DNA of 64,000 nucleotides from NCBI RefSeq assembly GCF_009649075.1, contig NZ_CP045737.1, forward strand, positions 3,224,001-3,288,000, in the 5' to 3' direction. Below, piece after piece: positions 7,430 through 16,416 of this stretch. How positions within the stretch are numbered: the stretch's first letter is position 1; every line of letters starts with the position of its first letter. The notes below the pieces were generated by a model that saw only the letters and a list, made by a program, of their open reading frames with translations, was not told the origin of the DNA and did not search any database. Made by a program: the position numbers and the translations under genes. Source of the DNA: Aeromicrobium yanjiei (lineage in GTDB: Bacteria; Actinomycetota; Actinomycetes; Propionibacteriales; Nocardioidaceae).

Positions 7430-8389
7430 GTGCGCCAACGACCCGACCCGTTCATCGTGGCGCTGCTCGCCGCCGCGCTGGTCGCCTCGTTCCTCCCCGT
7501 CACCGGCGACGCGCTCGACGTGCTGAAGGCGGTCTCGGCCGGCGCGATCGGACTGCTGTTCTTCCTCTACGGGGCACGGCTGTCGACCGCCGAGACGATG
7601 GCAGGCCTGGGCAACTGGCGCCTGCACGCGGTGATCCTGTCGACCACGTTCATCGTCTTCCCGGTCCTCGGCCTCGCGACCCAGCTGCTCGACGGCAACC
7701 TGCTGAGGCCCTCCCTGGCCAGCGGCGTCCTGCTGCTCTGCCTGGTGCCCTCGACCGTCCAGTCCTGCGTGGTCTACACGGGCATCGCGGGCGGCAACGT
7801 CGCGGGCGCAGTCGTCAGCGCGTCGCTGTCCAACATCCTCGGCGTGTTCCTCACCCCGGCCCTGGTCGCCCTGCTCATGGCCTCCGACGCCCAGGTGGAC
7901 GCGGGCTCGATCGTGCGGATCGTGCTGCAGATCCTGGCGCCGTTCGTGCTGGGGCAGGTGCTGCGCCCGGTCGTGGGCGGTTTCGTGCAGCGCAACGACT
8001 CCCGGCTCAAGCTCTACGACCGCTCGAGCATCGTCCTGGTGGTGTTCGTGGCGTTCAGCGAGGGGGCCGAGGCGCACATCTGGTCCGCGCTCAGCGTCTG
8101 GTCGGTCCTCGCGGTGGCCCTCGTGTGCGCGTGCCTGCTGGCCGTGGCCATGGGCTGGGCCGTGCTGATCGGCCGCCTGTCGGGGCTGCCGCGCGAGGAC
8201 CGGGTCGCGGTGCTGTTCTGCGCCTCCAACAAGTCCCTCGCGAGCGGTCTGCCGATCGCGACGGTGCTGTTCGGCGGCGGCGAGGTGGCGTTGATCGTCC
8301 TGCCCCTGATGCTCTACCACCAGATGCAGATCATCACGGGCGCCGTCCTGGCCAAGCGCCTCGCTCCTCCTGCGGAGCCCGTGCGCTAG
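7430..8389 (+). CDS. bile acid:sodium symporter family transporter
   Basis: A 319-aa integral membrane protein with about nine to ten hydrophobic segments. GAIGLLFFLYGARLS near the N-terminus, the unwound-helix motif region VPSTVQSCVVYTGIAGGN, and FCASNKSLASGLPIATVLF near the C-terminus are typical of the SBF-like/YfeH branch of the BASS superfamily. Members import organic anions with Na+; the substrate here is unknown. The GTG at 7430 lies 6 bases after TAGTGT, fitting a leaderless transcript. Its TAG stop overlaps the stop of the convergent LysE-type gene by 4 bases. Confidence 0.88.
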   Translation: MRQRPDPFIVALLAAALVASFLPVTGDALDVLKAVSAGAIGLLFFLYGARLSTAETMAGLGNWRLHAVILSTTFIVFPVLGLATQLLDGNLLRPSLASGVLLLCLVPSTVQSCVVYTGIAGGNVAGAVVSASLSNILGVFLTPALVALLMASDAQVDAGSIVRIVLQILAPFVLGQVLRPVVGGFVQRNDSRLKLYDRSSIVLVVFVAFSEGAEAHIWSALSVWSVLAVALVCACLLAVAMGWAVLIGRLSGLPREDRVAVLFCASNKSLASGLPIATVLFGGGEVALIVLPLMLYHQMQIITGAVLAKRLAPPAEPVR

Positions 8390-9024
8390 TCGCCGCTCAG
8401 GGCCAGGCCGACGCCCAGCCCGATCATCGACGTGCCGCCGGCGACGCCCAGCGCGGCACCTCGACGGGGCGAGGCGTTGAACCACGACCGCAGCTGGCTC
8501 GCGATGACTGCCCAGAGCGAGTCCGACGCCAGCCCGATGACGACCGCGACGAGCCCCAGCACCAGCATCTGCAGCGGGACGTGGCCGCCGTCGCGGACGA
8601 CGAACTGCGGCAGCACCGCACCGAAGATCATGAACGCCTTGGGGTTGGACAGACCCACGACGAATCCCTGCCGCACGACCGTCGTCCAGGCCAGCACCGG
8701 CGCCGAGCGCTCGGCAGCGTCCCGCACGACGAACGCCGAGCGGTGCCGGATCGCCTGGACGCCCAACCAGACGAGGTACGCAGCACCTGCGAGCTTCAGG
8801 ACCGTGAACACGACGATCGACTCCTGCACGATCGCGCCGAGCCCCAGCGCGACCAGCACGACCACGACCAGCAGGCCGAGGGTGTTGCCCGCGACGGTCG
8901 CGAGCGCGACCCCCCGGCCGTACGCGAGCGCGCGACCGATCACGAAGACCACGCTCGGCCCCGGGATCGCGATGAGGACGAGCGCCGCGAGCCCGAACGT
9001 CACGAGCTGATCGAGGGTGACCAT
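8386..9024 (-). CDS. LysE/RhtB family amino-acid or small-molecule exporter
   Basis: The 212-aa membrane protein has the LysE pattern of about six helices. AIPGPSVVFVIGRALAYGRGVALATVAGN is the conserved N-terminal PGP motif region, and VGLSNPKAFMIFGAVLPQF is the conserved NPK segment. Such proteins export amino acids such as lysine, threonine or homoserine; the substrate cannot be told from sequence. The ATG at 9024 was chosen because a TACGAT box ends 6 bases upstream; a GTG at 9030 is possible. It converges on the transporter gene with a 4-base stop overlap. Confidence 0.88.
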   Translation of the reverse strand: MVTLDQLVTFGLAALVLIAIPGPSVVFVIGRALAYGRGVALATVAGNTLGLLVVVVLVALGLGAIVQESIVVFTVLKLAGAAYLVWLGVQAIRHRSAFVVRDAAERSAPVLAWTTVVRQGFVVGLSNPKAFMIFGAVLPQFVVRDGGHVPLQMLVLGLVAVVIGLASDSLWAVIASQLRSWFNASPRRGAALGVAGGTSMIGLGVGLALSGD

Positions 9025-9030
9025 CCCCAC

Positions 9031-9036
9031 ATCGTA
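9031..9036 (-). promoter_or_regulatory. -10 box TACGAT of the leaderless LysE-type gene
   Basis: Minus-strand TACGAT is separated from the ATG at 9024 by 6 bases. There is no ribosome-binding site beyond the GGGG that abuts the ATG. Confidence 0.5.
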
Positions 9037-9059
9037 GGTCTGCGGGCGCGGCCCCGGGC

Positions 9060-9845
9060 TCAGACCGAGGCGTGCAGGCGGGTGAAGGCCAGCGCCTCGA
9101 GGAGGTCGGCCTCGCGCTCGGACTGGTCCTTGGCCTTGCGCGTGTTGATCTCGACGACGATCTCACCGTCGTATCCCGATCCCGCGACCGCGGCCAGGAA
9201 CTCCTCGCACGGCTGGCTGCCGCGGCCGGGGATCATGTGCTCGTCCTTGGCCGATCCCGAGCCGTCCGCGATGTGCACGTGCGCGAGCCGGTCCCCCAAG
9301 GCGTCCGCCATCGCGAGGGGGTCACCACCGGCCGTCGAGCTGTGCGACAGGTCGAGCGTCACGTGGGCGTAGTCCTGCTCGATCGGGTCCCAGCCCGGCG
9401 CGTACGCCTGGAACTCACGCTTGCCGGTGCGCCAGGGATACATGTTCTCCACCGCGTACGTGATGCCGTGCTCGGCCTCCAGGTCCGCGATGCCCTCGAC
9501 GAATCCCTTCGCGTAGTCGCGCTGCCACCGAAAGGGTGGGTGCACCACCACGACCGACGCGCCGACCTCGTGGGCCATCTCGGCGCTGCGGTGCAGCTTG
9601 CCCCACGGGTCGGTGCCCCAGACCCGCTGCGTGACCAGCAGGCAGGGCGCGTGGACCGACACGACCGGCATCTCGTGGAACGAGCTCAACGCCTTGATCG
9701 CGGTGATGTCGGCGCTGACGTCGTCGATGCCGACCATGACCTCGACCCCGTCGTAGCCCAGCCGGGCTGCCGCCTCGAATCCGCTCGCGGTCGACCCCGG
9801 GTAGACCGACGAGGTCGACAGGGAGACGCGGAGGGGATCGGGCAC
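9060..9845 (-). CDS. sugar phosphate isomerase/epimerase-like TIM barrel protein
   Basis: The 261-aa protein belongs to the xylose isomerase-like / AP endonuclease 2 TIM-barrel family. [70 protein letters not shown] and [11 protein letters not shown] place the metal-binding Glu, Asp, His and Glu at the ends of successive strands. The reaction is unknown. The corresponding mycobacterial gene (Rv0498) has the same position near ppx and proC. The GTG at 9845 is preferred because TACAGT ends 7 bases upstream; the in-frame GTG at 9854 overlaps that box. The Ppx gene lies immediately upstream on the same strand. Confidence 0.85.
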   Translation of the reverse strand: MPDPLRVSLSTSSVYPGSTASGFEAAARLGYDGVEVMVGIDDVSADITAIKALSSFHEMPVVSVHAPCLLVTQRVWGTDPWGKLHRSAEMAHEVGASVVVVHPPFRWQRDYAKGFVEGIADLEAEHGITYAVENMYPWRTGKREFQAYAPGWDPIEQDYAHVTLDLSHSSTAGGDPLAMADALGDRLAHVHIADGSGSAKDEHMIPGRGSQPCEEFLAAVAGSGYDGEIVVEINTRKAKDQSEREADLLEALAFTRLHASV

Positions 9846-9852
9846 GACTCCC

Positions 9853-9858
9853 ACTGTA
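9853..9858 (-). promoter_or_regulatory. -10 box TACAGT of the isomerase-like gene
   Basis: Minus-strand TACAGT is 7 bases from the GTG at 9845, so the gene probably has its own leaderless promoter although ppx is only 24 bases upstream. Confidence 0.5.
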
Positions 9859-9869
9859 GGTCGGGACCC

Positions 9870-10781
9870 TCAGAGTGCGTCGAGATGCTCCAGCAGGACA
9901 CCCTCTCGCAGCGCCCAGGGGCAGATCTCCAGCTCGGACAGGCCGAACAGGTCCATCGCCGCATCTGCCACGATCGCGCCCGCACGCATCTGGTGGGCCC
10001 GGTCGGGCGAGACCCCGGGCAGTGCGGCGATCGCCTCGGGGGTCATCGTCCCCAGGGACGCGACGAGGGCCGACAGGTCGCTCCGGCGCAGCACCCGGCG
10101 CACGTACGGACCCTCGGCGGACGGGGCGGCACCGCAGATGCGAGCCAGTGAACGGAACGTCTTGCTCGTGGCCACCGCCCGGTCGAAGGTCCCGCCGCGC
10201 AGCACCGCTCCCGCCCCGTCGGCGATGACGGCGCGGACGTGCAGCCGCAGATCGGCGGCGGACCGCCCGGCCTCGAGCCACTCGCGGGTCAGTCGGCCGG
10301 CGCCGAGCGGGACCGACCGGGCGACGTCCGGGGACTCGTCCGAGCCCGCGGCGATCTCGAGCGAGCCGCCGCCGATGTCGAACACCCCGAGCCGGCCCGA
10401 GGACCAGCCGAACCAGCGCCGCACCGCGAGGAACGTCAGCCGCGCCTCGTCCTCCCCGGACAGCACCTGCAGCTCAAGGCCGCTGGCTGCGTTGACGGCC
10501 GCGATGACCTCGTCGGCGTTGACCGCGTCACGCACCGCCGAGGTCGCGAACGCCAGGATCGTCGTGCAGCCCTTGTCGGCCGCCTCGGCGCGCGCCTCCA
10601 CGACGTACTTGACGAGACGGGACACGCCCTCCTCTGTCACCGCCTGGTCGGCGTCGAGCTGCTCCGCGAGTCGCAGGGGCTCCTTGTAGGAGTGGGCCGG
10701 GACGGGTGGACCGCCGCGAAAGGCGTCGACGACGAGGAGGTGGCCCGTGTTGGACCCGATGTCGAGGACGCCCATACGCAT
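9870..10781 (-). CDS. Ppx/GppA-type exopolyphosphatase
   Basis: The 303-aa protein starts [19 protein letters not shown], the phosphate-1 loop of the ASKHA fold. [12 protein letters not shown] and [18 protein letters not shown] blocks follow, then [12 protein letters not shown], the phosphate-2 loop, and the conserved VPLGAGRLT. It lacks the C-terminal HD-like domain of long PPX enzymes, as does the mycobacterial short form. The expected reaction is removal of terminal phosphate from polyphosphate or of the 5' phosphate of pppGpp. The ATG at 10781 was chosen because the fold begins there and a GACAAT box lies 6 bases upstream; the frame stays open 68 codons further through unrelated sequence. 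Confidence 0.9.
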   Translation of the reverse strand: MRMGVLDIGSNTGHLLVVDAFRGGPPVPAHSYKEPLRLAEQLDADQAVTEEGVSRLVKYVVEARAEAADKGCTTILAFATSAVRDAVNADEVIAAVNAASGLELQVLSGEDEARLTFLAVRRWFGWSSGRLGVFDIGGGSLEIAAGSDESPDVARSVPLGAGRLTREWLEAGRSAADLRLHVRAVIADGAGAVLRGGTFDRAVATSKTFRSLARICGAAPSAEGPYVRRVLRRSDLSALVASLGTMTPEAIAALPGVSPDRAHQMRAGAIVADAAMDLFGLSELEICPWALREGVLLEHLDAL

Positions 10782-10831
10782 GCGGCCATTGTCGCACCTG
10801 CGGCCCGCAGGCCGGGCGGGACCGACGCGGA

Positions 10832-10837
10832 TAGGCT
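10832..10837 (+). promoter_or_regulatory. -10 box TAGGCT of the leaderless Cys-rich gene
   Basis: TAGGCT ends 8 bases before the ATG at 10846, with no Shine-Dalgarno between. It lies in the 64-base divergent gap with ppx. Confidence 0.5.
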
Positions 10838-10845
10838 GGTCGGCG

Positions 10846-11589
10846 ATGCCTGAAGTCGAGCTCGGATTCCCCCGCACGTACGTGGAGTTCGCCAACCCGG
10901 ACGACCCCACGGAGGTCTTCCGCTGCGACCTGACCTGGCTCACGTCGCGCTGGACGTGCATCTTCGGCCAGGGCTGTCCGGGCATCTACGACAGCAGCCC
11001 GGACGCCGGCTGCTGCACGCTCGGCGCCCACTTCGCGGACGACGAGGACGCCGAGCGCACCCGCGCGATCATGGTCCAGCTCACCCCCGAGCAGTGGGAG
11101 AACCACGACGAGGGGCACCGCAGCGGCTGGACCGAGCGCGACGACGACGGCGAGCTCAAGACCCGCGCGTTCCGGGGCGCATGCATCTTCCACAACTCGC
11201 GCAGCTTTCCCGGCGGCTACGGCTGCGCGCTCCACGGCTTCGCCCTGTCGAACGACCTCAAGCCGCACACCACCAAGCCCGACGTGTGCTGGCAGCTGCC
11301 GCTGCGTCGACAGTTCCGCGACGTCGACCGCGGTGACGGGACGACGTACACCGAGACCGAGATCGGCGAGTACACCCGCGCGGGCTGGGGCCCCGGCGGC
11401 GCGGACCTGGACTGGTACTGCTCGTCCAACACCGAGGCGCACGTGGGCCCGGAACCGGTCTACCGGACCAACCGGGACGAGCTCGCGGCCATGATGGGCG
11501 AGGCCGCGTACGCCGAGCTGGCCCGCCATTGCAGAGACCACGAGGCCCGCGGCGCCAATACACCACATCTGGCGGATCCCCCTCGCTGA
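10846..11589 (+). CDS. conserved Cys-rich actinobacterial protein (Rv0495c-like)
   Basis: The 247-aa soluble protein has no signal peptide. It is notable for spaced cysteines: [56 protein letters not shown] and DWYCSSN, about nine in all, together with several conserved His and Trp. The set looks suited to bind zinc or an Fe-S cluster, but no recognised motif of either kind was matched. It is divergent from ppx, as Rv0495c is from Rv0496, so it is probably the same orthologous group. The function is unknown. The ATG at 10846 follows a TAGGCT box by 8 bases. Confidence 0.8.
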   Translation: MPEVELGFPRTYVEFANPDDPTEVFRCDLTWLTSRWTCIFGQGCPGIYDSSPDAGCCTLGAHFADDEDAERTRAIMVQLTPEQWENHDEGHRSGWTERDDDGELKTRAFRGACIFHNSRSFPGGYGCALHGFALSNDLKPHTTKPDVCWQLPLRRQFRDVDRGDGTTYTETEIGEYTRAGWGPGGADLDWYCSSNTEAHVGPEPVYRTNRDELAAMMGEAAYAELARHCRDHEARGANTPHLADPPR

Positions 11590-11631
11590 CCCCCTGTGCG
11601 ACGGTGCTACACCCCTGGGTCAGAATGCCGT

Positions 11632-12270
11632 ATGCATCTGGACCACGTTTCTTTTGCCGTCGGCGCCAAGGGCCTCGGGGGCACGACCGCAGAGCTTTCC
11701 CAGCTCCTGGGCGCGGAGTTCGTCGACGGTGGGGCGCACCCCCGATTCGGCACCCGCAACATGATCCTGCCGCTGCAGAACCGGCAGTATCTGGAGGTCG
11801 TCGAGGTGCTCGACCACCCCGCCGCCGACAAGGCCGCCTTCGGCCAGGCCGTCCGTGCACGCCGTGACGCCGGCGGAGGCTGGCTCGGCTGGTGCGTCTC
11901 GGTCGATGACATGACCGAGGTCGAGCACCGCATGGGCCGTCACTCGGTGCCCGGCAACCGCCGACGTCCCGACGGCTACAACCTGGAGTGGCGCCAGATC
12001 GGCACGAGCGGGATGAAGGCCGATCCGCAGCTGCCGTTCGTGGTCAAGTGGGAGAAGGACCCGGCCGAGCACCCGTCGCAGATGGCCGACACCGGCATCA
12101 CGCTCACCGCGTTGGAGATCGCCGGCGACCCGCAGCGCCTCGCGGACTACCTGGGCGAGCCGGTGATCGAGGCCCTCGAGGAGATCGAGGTCCGCTGGGT
12201 CGCGCCGCACGGGACCCCGGGCATCCTCACCGCAGTCTTCTCGACCCCCTCGGGCGACGTCCGCATCTAG
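11632..12270 (+). CDS. VOC/glyoxalase-like domain protein
   Basis: A 212-aa protein starting MHLDHVSFAV, the beta-alpha-beta opening of the vicinal oxygen chelate fold (first metal-binding His in LDHVSF), followed by FGTRNMILPLQNRQYLEVVEVLDHP with the Glu-containing strand. The pattern resembles the glyoxalase-like domain group of PF13468. The substrate is unknown. The ATG at 11632 was preferred because the fold begins there and CAGAAT lies 5 bases upstream; the frame extends 12 codons further. The stop overlaps the convergent membrane gene by 4 bases. Confidence 0.8.
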   Translation: MHLDHVSFAVGAKGLGGTTAELSQLLGAEFVDGGAHPRFGTRNMILPLQNRQYLEVVEVLDHPAADKAAFGQAVRARRDAGGGWLGWCVSVDDMTEVEHRMGRHSVPGNRRRPDGYNLEWRQIGTSGMKADPQLPFVVKWEKDPAEHPSQMADTGITLTALEIAGDPQRLADYLGEPVIEALEEIEVRWVAPHGTPGILTAVFSTPSGDVRI

Positions 12271-12953
12271 ACGTCGGCCGAGCGGGGCTCGGGGGGGCGC
12301 ACCTCGGCGGTGCGCACCTGGTGGGCCAGCTCGAGCTGCGGTGCCACCTCGGTGAGGCGCCCGCGGCTCCACAGGATGTAGACCCACACCCCCGCGATGA
12401 TCGAGCCCAGCGCGCCGAGCGACATGTCGCTGAGCGTGTCGGCGTAGGCCCCCAGCCGTTCGGGCGACCAGCGCAGGAACGCGAAGTACTCCGCGATCTC
12501 CCACAGGAGCGCGGCGCTCACGCCGAAGGCCAGGGTGCGCTCGAGGACGGCGCCGAGTGTGCTCGAGCGGTGCATCGTCAGCAAGATGAACGCGGCCGTC
12601 AGCAGGCCCGTGTTGACGAAGTGGATGATGTTGTCGAAGGACTCGACCGTGTCGTACAGGTTGAGGGCGTTGCCGAACATGTCGCTGAAGCACACGAACG
12701 TCACGAGGAAGTCGACGGTCCAGGGGAATGACGCCCGCTGGCGCCACCACGTGAACCAGATGAACGGCACGGCGAACGCCAGGAGCGGATAGGCGATCGC
12801 CCGCGGGATGAGGCCCTTGCCGTCCAGATTGCCGAATCCGGGCACGATCAGGGCGAGCAGCACCAGCACGAGGAGGCCGGTCTTGGCGGCGATGTCAGCT
12901 GACTTGAAGACGGGCGGCGCGGGATAGCGGGTGGCCACGGCGACGGACGTCAT
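12267..12953 (-). CDS. DUF2238/YjdF-like multi-pass membrane protein
   Basis: The 228-aa protein has about six transmembrane segments, for example GLLVLVLLALIVPGFGN, AIAYPLLAFAVPFIWFTWW, and a last one ending GSIIAGVWVYILWS. Charged motifs sit between them: YDTVESFDNIIHFVNTG, LLWEIAEYFAF and DTLSDMSLGALG, which resemble the D..HF, WE..E and D...D.. signatures of YjdF/DUF2238 proteins. The function of that family is not established. The start at 12953 follows TAAACT by 6 bases. It is transcribed divergently from radA. Confidence 0.75.
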   Translation of the reverse strand: MTSVAVATRYPAPPVFKSADIAAKTGLLVLVLLALIVPGFGNLDGKGLIPRAIAYPLLAFAVPFIWFTWWRQRASFPWTVDFLVTFVCFSDMFGNALNLYDTVESFDNIIHFVNTGLLTAAFILLTMHRSSTLGAVLERTLAFGVSAALLWEIAEYFAFLRWSPERLGAYADTLSDMSLGALGSIIAGVWVYILWSRGRLTEVAPQLELAHQVRTAEVRPPEPRSADV

Positions 12954-12959
12954 CCCCCG

Positions 12960-12965
12960 AGTTTA
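12960..12965 (-). promoter_or_regulatory. -10 box TAAACT of the DUF2238-like gene
   Basis: Minus-strand TAAACT is 6 bases from the ATG at 12953, with no room for a leader. Confidence 0.5.
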
Positions 12966-13065
12966 AGTGGTCGGTCCGGTTCCAGGACCGGCGGACACCC
13001 CGCAGGCGTTCGGGAGCCCGGCGCGCCCGCCCTCCTCGGCCGACCGTTCTGTCGCCCCCCTCGCC

Positions 13066-13071
13066 TAGGGT
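13066..13071 (+). promoter_or_regulatory. -10 box TAGGGT of leaderless radA
   Basis: TAGGGT ends 7 bases before the ATG at 13079. The intervening GAGGGTC is purine-rich but abuts the ATG too closely to be a standard ribosome site. Confidence 0.5.
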
Positions 13072-13078
13072 GAGGGTC

Positions 13079-14455
13079 ATGGCCAGCACCAAGACAGCCC
13101 GACCTGCCTACGTCTGCGCCGAGTGCGGCTGGACGACGAGCAAGTGGGTCGGTCGCTGCGGCGAGTGCCAGGCCTGGGGCACGGTCGACGTGGCCGCGCC
13201 CGCCCGCGTGGGTCGCACCCAGGCCGCCCCCGTGGCGGCCCCTGCCGTGCCCATCACCCAGGTCGCGGTGGAGTCGGCCCGCTCGGTGGGCTCGGGCATC
13301 GGCGAGCTCGACCGTGTGCTCGGCGGCGGCGTGGTCCCCGGCGGCGTCCTGCTCCTCGCCGGCGAGCCCGGGGTCGGCAAGTCCACCCTGCTCCTGGAGG
13401 TCGCCGCCCGTTGGGCGCGGGCCGGTCGACGCACCCTGTACGTCTCGGGCGAGGAGTCCGCAGCCCAGGTCCGCCTCCGCGCCGAGCGCACGGGCGCGGT
13501 CGACGACAACCTCTACCTCGCCGCCGAGACCGATCTCGGCGGCGTGCTGACCCACATCGAGACGGTCGGCCCCAGCCTGCTGATCGTCGACTCGGTCCAG
13601 ACGATCGGCTCGGCCGACGTCGACGGCGTCCCCGGGGGCGTGACCCAGGTGCGCGAGGTCGCGTCCGCGGTGATCCAGCGGGCCAAGCGCGACGGCATCG
13701 CAACCCTGCTGGTCGGCCACGTCACCAAGGACGGCTCGGTGGCCGGACCGCGGGTGCTCGAGCACCTGGTCGACGTGGTGCTGCAGTTCGAGGGCGACCG
13801 CAACTCACGCCTGCGGCTCCTGCGGGCGGTCAAGAACCGCTTCGGTCCCGTCGACGAGATCGGCTGCTTCGACCTGGTCGACGACGGCATCGTCGAGGTG
13901 CCCGATCCCACCGGGCTGTTCGTGTCCCGACACGACCAGCCCGTCGCGGGCACGTGCGTGACCGTCACGATGGAGGGCCGCCGCCCGCTGCTCGCCGAGG
14001 TGCAGGCGCTCAGCGTCACCTCGTCGACGCCGTCCCCGCGACGTACGTCCAGCGGTCTGGACTCCTCCCGGGTCGCGATGATCCTGGCCGTGCTCACCAA
14101 GCACTGCGGGGTCAACCTGGGCCAGCACGACGTCTACACCGCGTCCGTGGGCGGCGCGCGGCTGATCGAGCCGTCAGTCGATCTCGCGGTGGCGATGGCG
14201 ACCTTCTCGGCGGTCCTGGAGATCGTGGCGCCGCCCGATCTCGTGGCGATCGGCGAGGTCGGGCTCGCCGGCGAGGTGCGCAAGGTCAGCAACCTCGCGG
14301 CCCGTCTGCGCGAGGCCGAGCGCATCGGCTTCAAGCGCGCGGTCGTCCCTGCCGGCTCCGAGGGACTCGACACGATCTCGTCCACGATGTCGATCCGCGC
14401 AGTGCACACGATCCGCGAGGCCATGAGCTGTCTGGATGGGTCCGCGGCCTCCTGA
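13079..14455 (+). CDS. radA: DNA repair protein RadA
   Basis: The 458-aa protein has the RadA order: a four-Cys zinc finger (CAECG...CGEC, residues about 13-33), a RecA-like ATPase with Walker A GEPGVGKST and the DSVQT Walker B region, the RadA-specific KNRFG motif, and a C-terminal Lon-like domain (DLAVAMA, GEVGLAGEVRKV). RadA promotes branch migration during recombinational repair. Mycobacterial RadA also binds and restrains DisA, encoded next. The gene order radA-disA is conserved (Rv3585-Rv3586). Confidence 0.97.
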   Translation: MASTKTARPAYVCAECGWTTSKWVGRCGECQAWGTVDVAAPARVGRTQAAPVAAPAVPITQVAVESARSVGSGIGELDRVLGGGVVPGGVLLLAGEPGVGKSTLLLEVAARWARAGRRTLYVSGEESAAQVRLRAERTGAVDDNLYLAAETDLGGVLTHIETVGPSLLIVDSVQTIGSADVDGVPGGVTQVREVASAVIQRAKRDGIATLLVGHVTKDGSVAGPRVLEHLVDVVLQFEGDRNSRLRLLRAVKNRFGPVDEIGCFDLVDDGIVEVPDPTGLFVSRHDQPVAGTCVTVTMEGRRPLLAEVQALSVTSSTPSPRRTSSGLDSSRVAMILAVLTKHCGVNLGQHDVYTASVGGARLIEPSVDLAVAMATFSAVLEIVAPPDLVAIGEVGLAGEVRKVSNLAARLREAERIGFKRAVVPAGSEGLDTISSTMSIRAVHTIREAMSCLDGSAAS

Positions 14456-14462
14456 CGACCCG

Positions 14463-14468
14463 TAGACT
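14463..14468 (+). promoter_or_regulatory. candidate -10 box TAGACT of disA
   Basis: TAGACT lies 8 bases past the radA stop and 32 bases before the disA ATG. Unlike most starts here the leader is long enough to hold a ribosome site (GAAGGGA about 7 bases before the ATG). Confidence 0.45.
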
Positions 14469-14500
14469 GTCACCCACACGAGACTGAGAAGGGACGGGCG

Positions 14501-15601
14501 ATGGCGACTGCTGCGGAACGCCTGGCGGCGTCCCTCGACGCCTCCGCACGCATGCGCGCGACCCTGTCCTCCGTGGCCCCCGGCACGGCCCTGCGCGAGG
14601 GCCTCGAGCGCATCCTGCGCGGCCGCACCGGCGCGCTGATCGTCGTCGGTCACGACAAGAGCGTCGAGGCGATCTCGACCGGAGGGTTCGCGCTCGACGT
14701 GCCCTTCACCGCGACCGGGCTGCGCGAGCTGGCCAAGATGGACGGCGCGATCATCCTCGACAAGGACGCGAGCCGCATCGTGATGGCGGGCGTCCACCTG
14801 ATGCCCGATCCGTCGATCAGGACCGAGGAGACCGGCACCCGCCACCGCACCGCCGACCGGGTCGCCCGTCAGACCGGCGTGCCCGTCATCTCGGTGTCCG
14901 CCTCGATGCACATCATCGCCCTGTACCTGGAGGACCGCCGCCACGTCCTGGAGGACACCGGCGCGGTGCTCGGCCGCGCCAACCAGGCCCTCCAGACGCT
15001 GGAGCGCTACCGCAACCGCCTCGACGAGGTCTCCGATGCGTTGTCGGCACTCGAGATCGAGGACCTCGTCACGGTCCGCGACGTCTCGGCCGTGGCCCAG
15101 CGCCTCGAGATGGTCAGCCGCATCGCCGGCGAGATCGACACCTACGTCCTCGAGCTCGGCACCGACGGCCGTCTGCTGGCCCTGCAGCTCGAGGAGCTCA
15201 TCGCCGGCGTGGACGCCGAGCGCGAGCTCATCATCCGCGACTACATGCCGACAGGTCGCCGCGGCCGGCCGCTCGAGGCCGTGCTGGCCGAGCTGGCAGC
15301 GATCGAGTCCACCCACCTGGTCGACCTCGGCGCAGTCGCCCGCGCCCTGCGCATCGGCACCGAGGAGACCCTCGACGGGCCGCTCGCTCCCCGGGGCTAT
15401 CGACTGCTGGCGCGCATCCCGCGCCTGCCGATCTCGGTCGTCGAAGGACTCATCCAGCACTTCGGCTCCCTGCAGAAGCTGCTCGCCGCGAGCATCGAGG
15501 ACCTGCAGAACGTCGACGGGGTCGGCGACCTGCGGGCCCGTGGCGTCCGCGAGGGGCTGTCCCGCCTCGCTGAGTCCAGCATCCTCGAGCGGTACGTCTA
15601 G
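14501..15601 (+). CDS. disA: DNA integrity scanning diadenylate cyclase DisA
   Basis: The 366-aa protein begins with a DAC domain holding the catalytic KMDGAIILDKDASRI (DGA) and GTRHRTADRVA (RHR) motifs, then a helical linker, and ends in a HhH DNA-binding domain (LQNVDGVGDLRARGVREGL). It makes c-di-AMP from two ATP and its activity falls when it meets branched DNA (family knowledge). GAAGGGA precedes the ATG. It follows radA by 45 bases, and a TAGACT box in that gap may give it separate expression. Confidence 0.97.
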   Translation: MATAAERLAASLDASARMRATLSSVAPGTALREGLERILRGRTGALIVVGHDKSVEAISTGGFALDVPFTATGLRELAKMDGAIILDKDASRIVMAGVHLMPDPSIRTEETGTRHRTADRVARQTGVPVISVSASMHIIALYLEDRRHVLEDTGAVLGRANQALQTLERYRNRLDEVSDALSALEIEDLVTVRDVSAVAQRLEMVSRIAGEIDTYVLELGTDGRLLALQLEELIAGVDAERELIIRDYMPTGRRGRPLEAVLAELAAIESTHLVDLGAVARALRIGTEETLDGPLAPRGYRLLARIPRLPISVVEGLIQHFGSLQKLLAASIEDLQNVDGVGDLRARGVREGLSRLAESSILERYV

Positions 15602-15629
15602 ACCGAGCGGCGCCTACGCGGTCGACGCC

Positions 15630-16370
15630 TCAGTCGTCGGCGGGCCTCGTCGTGCCCTTGGGCGGCTTCGGGGTCGCCTTCGAGGGGGTCGCTGAGCTCT
15701 TCTTGGGCGTCGGGGTGCTCTTGGTGGCCTTGGGCGCAGGCTTCGGGGCGGACCGCGCCTCGAGCGTGAACGTCGTCTTGCCGGGCTCGCCCCCGAGGGT
15801 GCCGATCTGCACCGTGTACTTGCCCGGCGTCGCGTAGCCCTCGTTCTGGGTGCACCGCGAGCCCGAACCGCGTCCCGTCCAGGTCACGGAGGTCATGGTC
15901 GCCCACCCCGGGGAGAGCGCGACGGGCTTGGTCAACGGTGAGACCTTGCAGACCGTGGAGTCCCACACCGCGGTGCCGTTGGCGGTGATGACCGCGATCG
16001 CGTCGGCGTCGGCGGGCTTGAGCGTGCAGGCCGTGGTCGCGGTCGAGCTCACGACCAGCCCGATCTCGACGGGTTCCCCGGCACGCTGGTCGGGGCGCAC
16101 GGTGGGCGTGATGCGCACGAGCTCGGGATCGCACGGCGCAGTCGCCGTCACCAGGGCCACGTCGACGAGGCCGTTGGTCTTCTTCTCCTGGGTCGGCGCG
16201 GCGGTGGGCGACGTCGTGGCCGCCGCCTTCGCCTTCGGCTGCGGCGCGGCCTTGTCCTCGTCGTCTCCCCCCACGAGCTGGAGGACGACCCACACGAGGG
16301 CGATCAGCGCCGCCAGCACCATGAGTCGTCGACGCCAATAGACCTCGGCGGGCAACCTGCGCTGGCTCAC
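15630..16370 (-). CDS. membrane-anchored extracytoplasmic protein (Rv3587c-like)
   Basis: The 246-aa protein has a basic N-terminus (QRRLPAEVYWRRR), one transmembrane segment (LMVLAALIALVWVVLQLVG), a Lys/Ala/Pro/Thr linker, a beta-rich domain with several Cys (TAPCDPEL, TACTLKP, STVCKVS, RCTQNE) and a Lys/Pro/Thr-rich tail. The Cys spacing suggests disulfides outside the cell. No enzyme motif is recognised. The position between disA and mutY matches Rv3587c. The GTG at 16370 lies 6 bases after TATCGT; the frame continues far upstream into the mutY region. It converges with disA. Confidence 0.8.
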   Translation of the reverse strand: MSQRRLPAEVYWRRRLMVLAALIALVWVVLQLVGGDDEDKAAPQPKAKAAATTSPTAAPTQEKKTNGLVDVALVTATAPCDPELVRITPTVRPDQRAGEPVEIGLVVSSTATTACTLKPADADAIAVITANGTAVWDSTVCKVSPLTKPVALSPGWATMTSVTWTGRGSGSRCTQNEGYATPGKYTVQIGTLGGEPGKTTFTLEARSAPKPAPKATKSTPTPKKSSATPSKATPKPPKGTTRPADD

Positions 16371-16376
16371 GGTCCC

Positions 16377-16382
16377 ACGATA
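16377..16382 (-). promoter_or_regulatory. -10 box TATCGT of the Rv3587c-like gene
   Basis: Minus-strand TATCGT lies 6 bases from the GTG at 16370; this is the standard leaderless spacing seen elsewhere in the window. Confidence 0.5.
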
Positions 16383-16416
16383 GGCGGCCGGGACCCCGTG
16401 CGAAGATCGACGCGCC

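Noticed and set aside
14456..14500. c-di-AMP riboswitch in the disA leader
   Set aside because: The gap is only 45 bases and cannot hold the ydaO-type fold.
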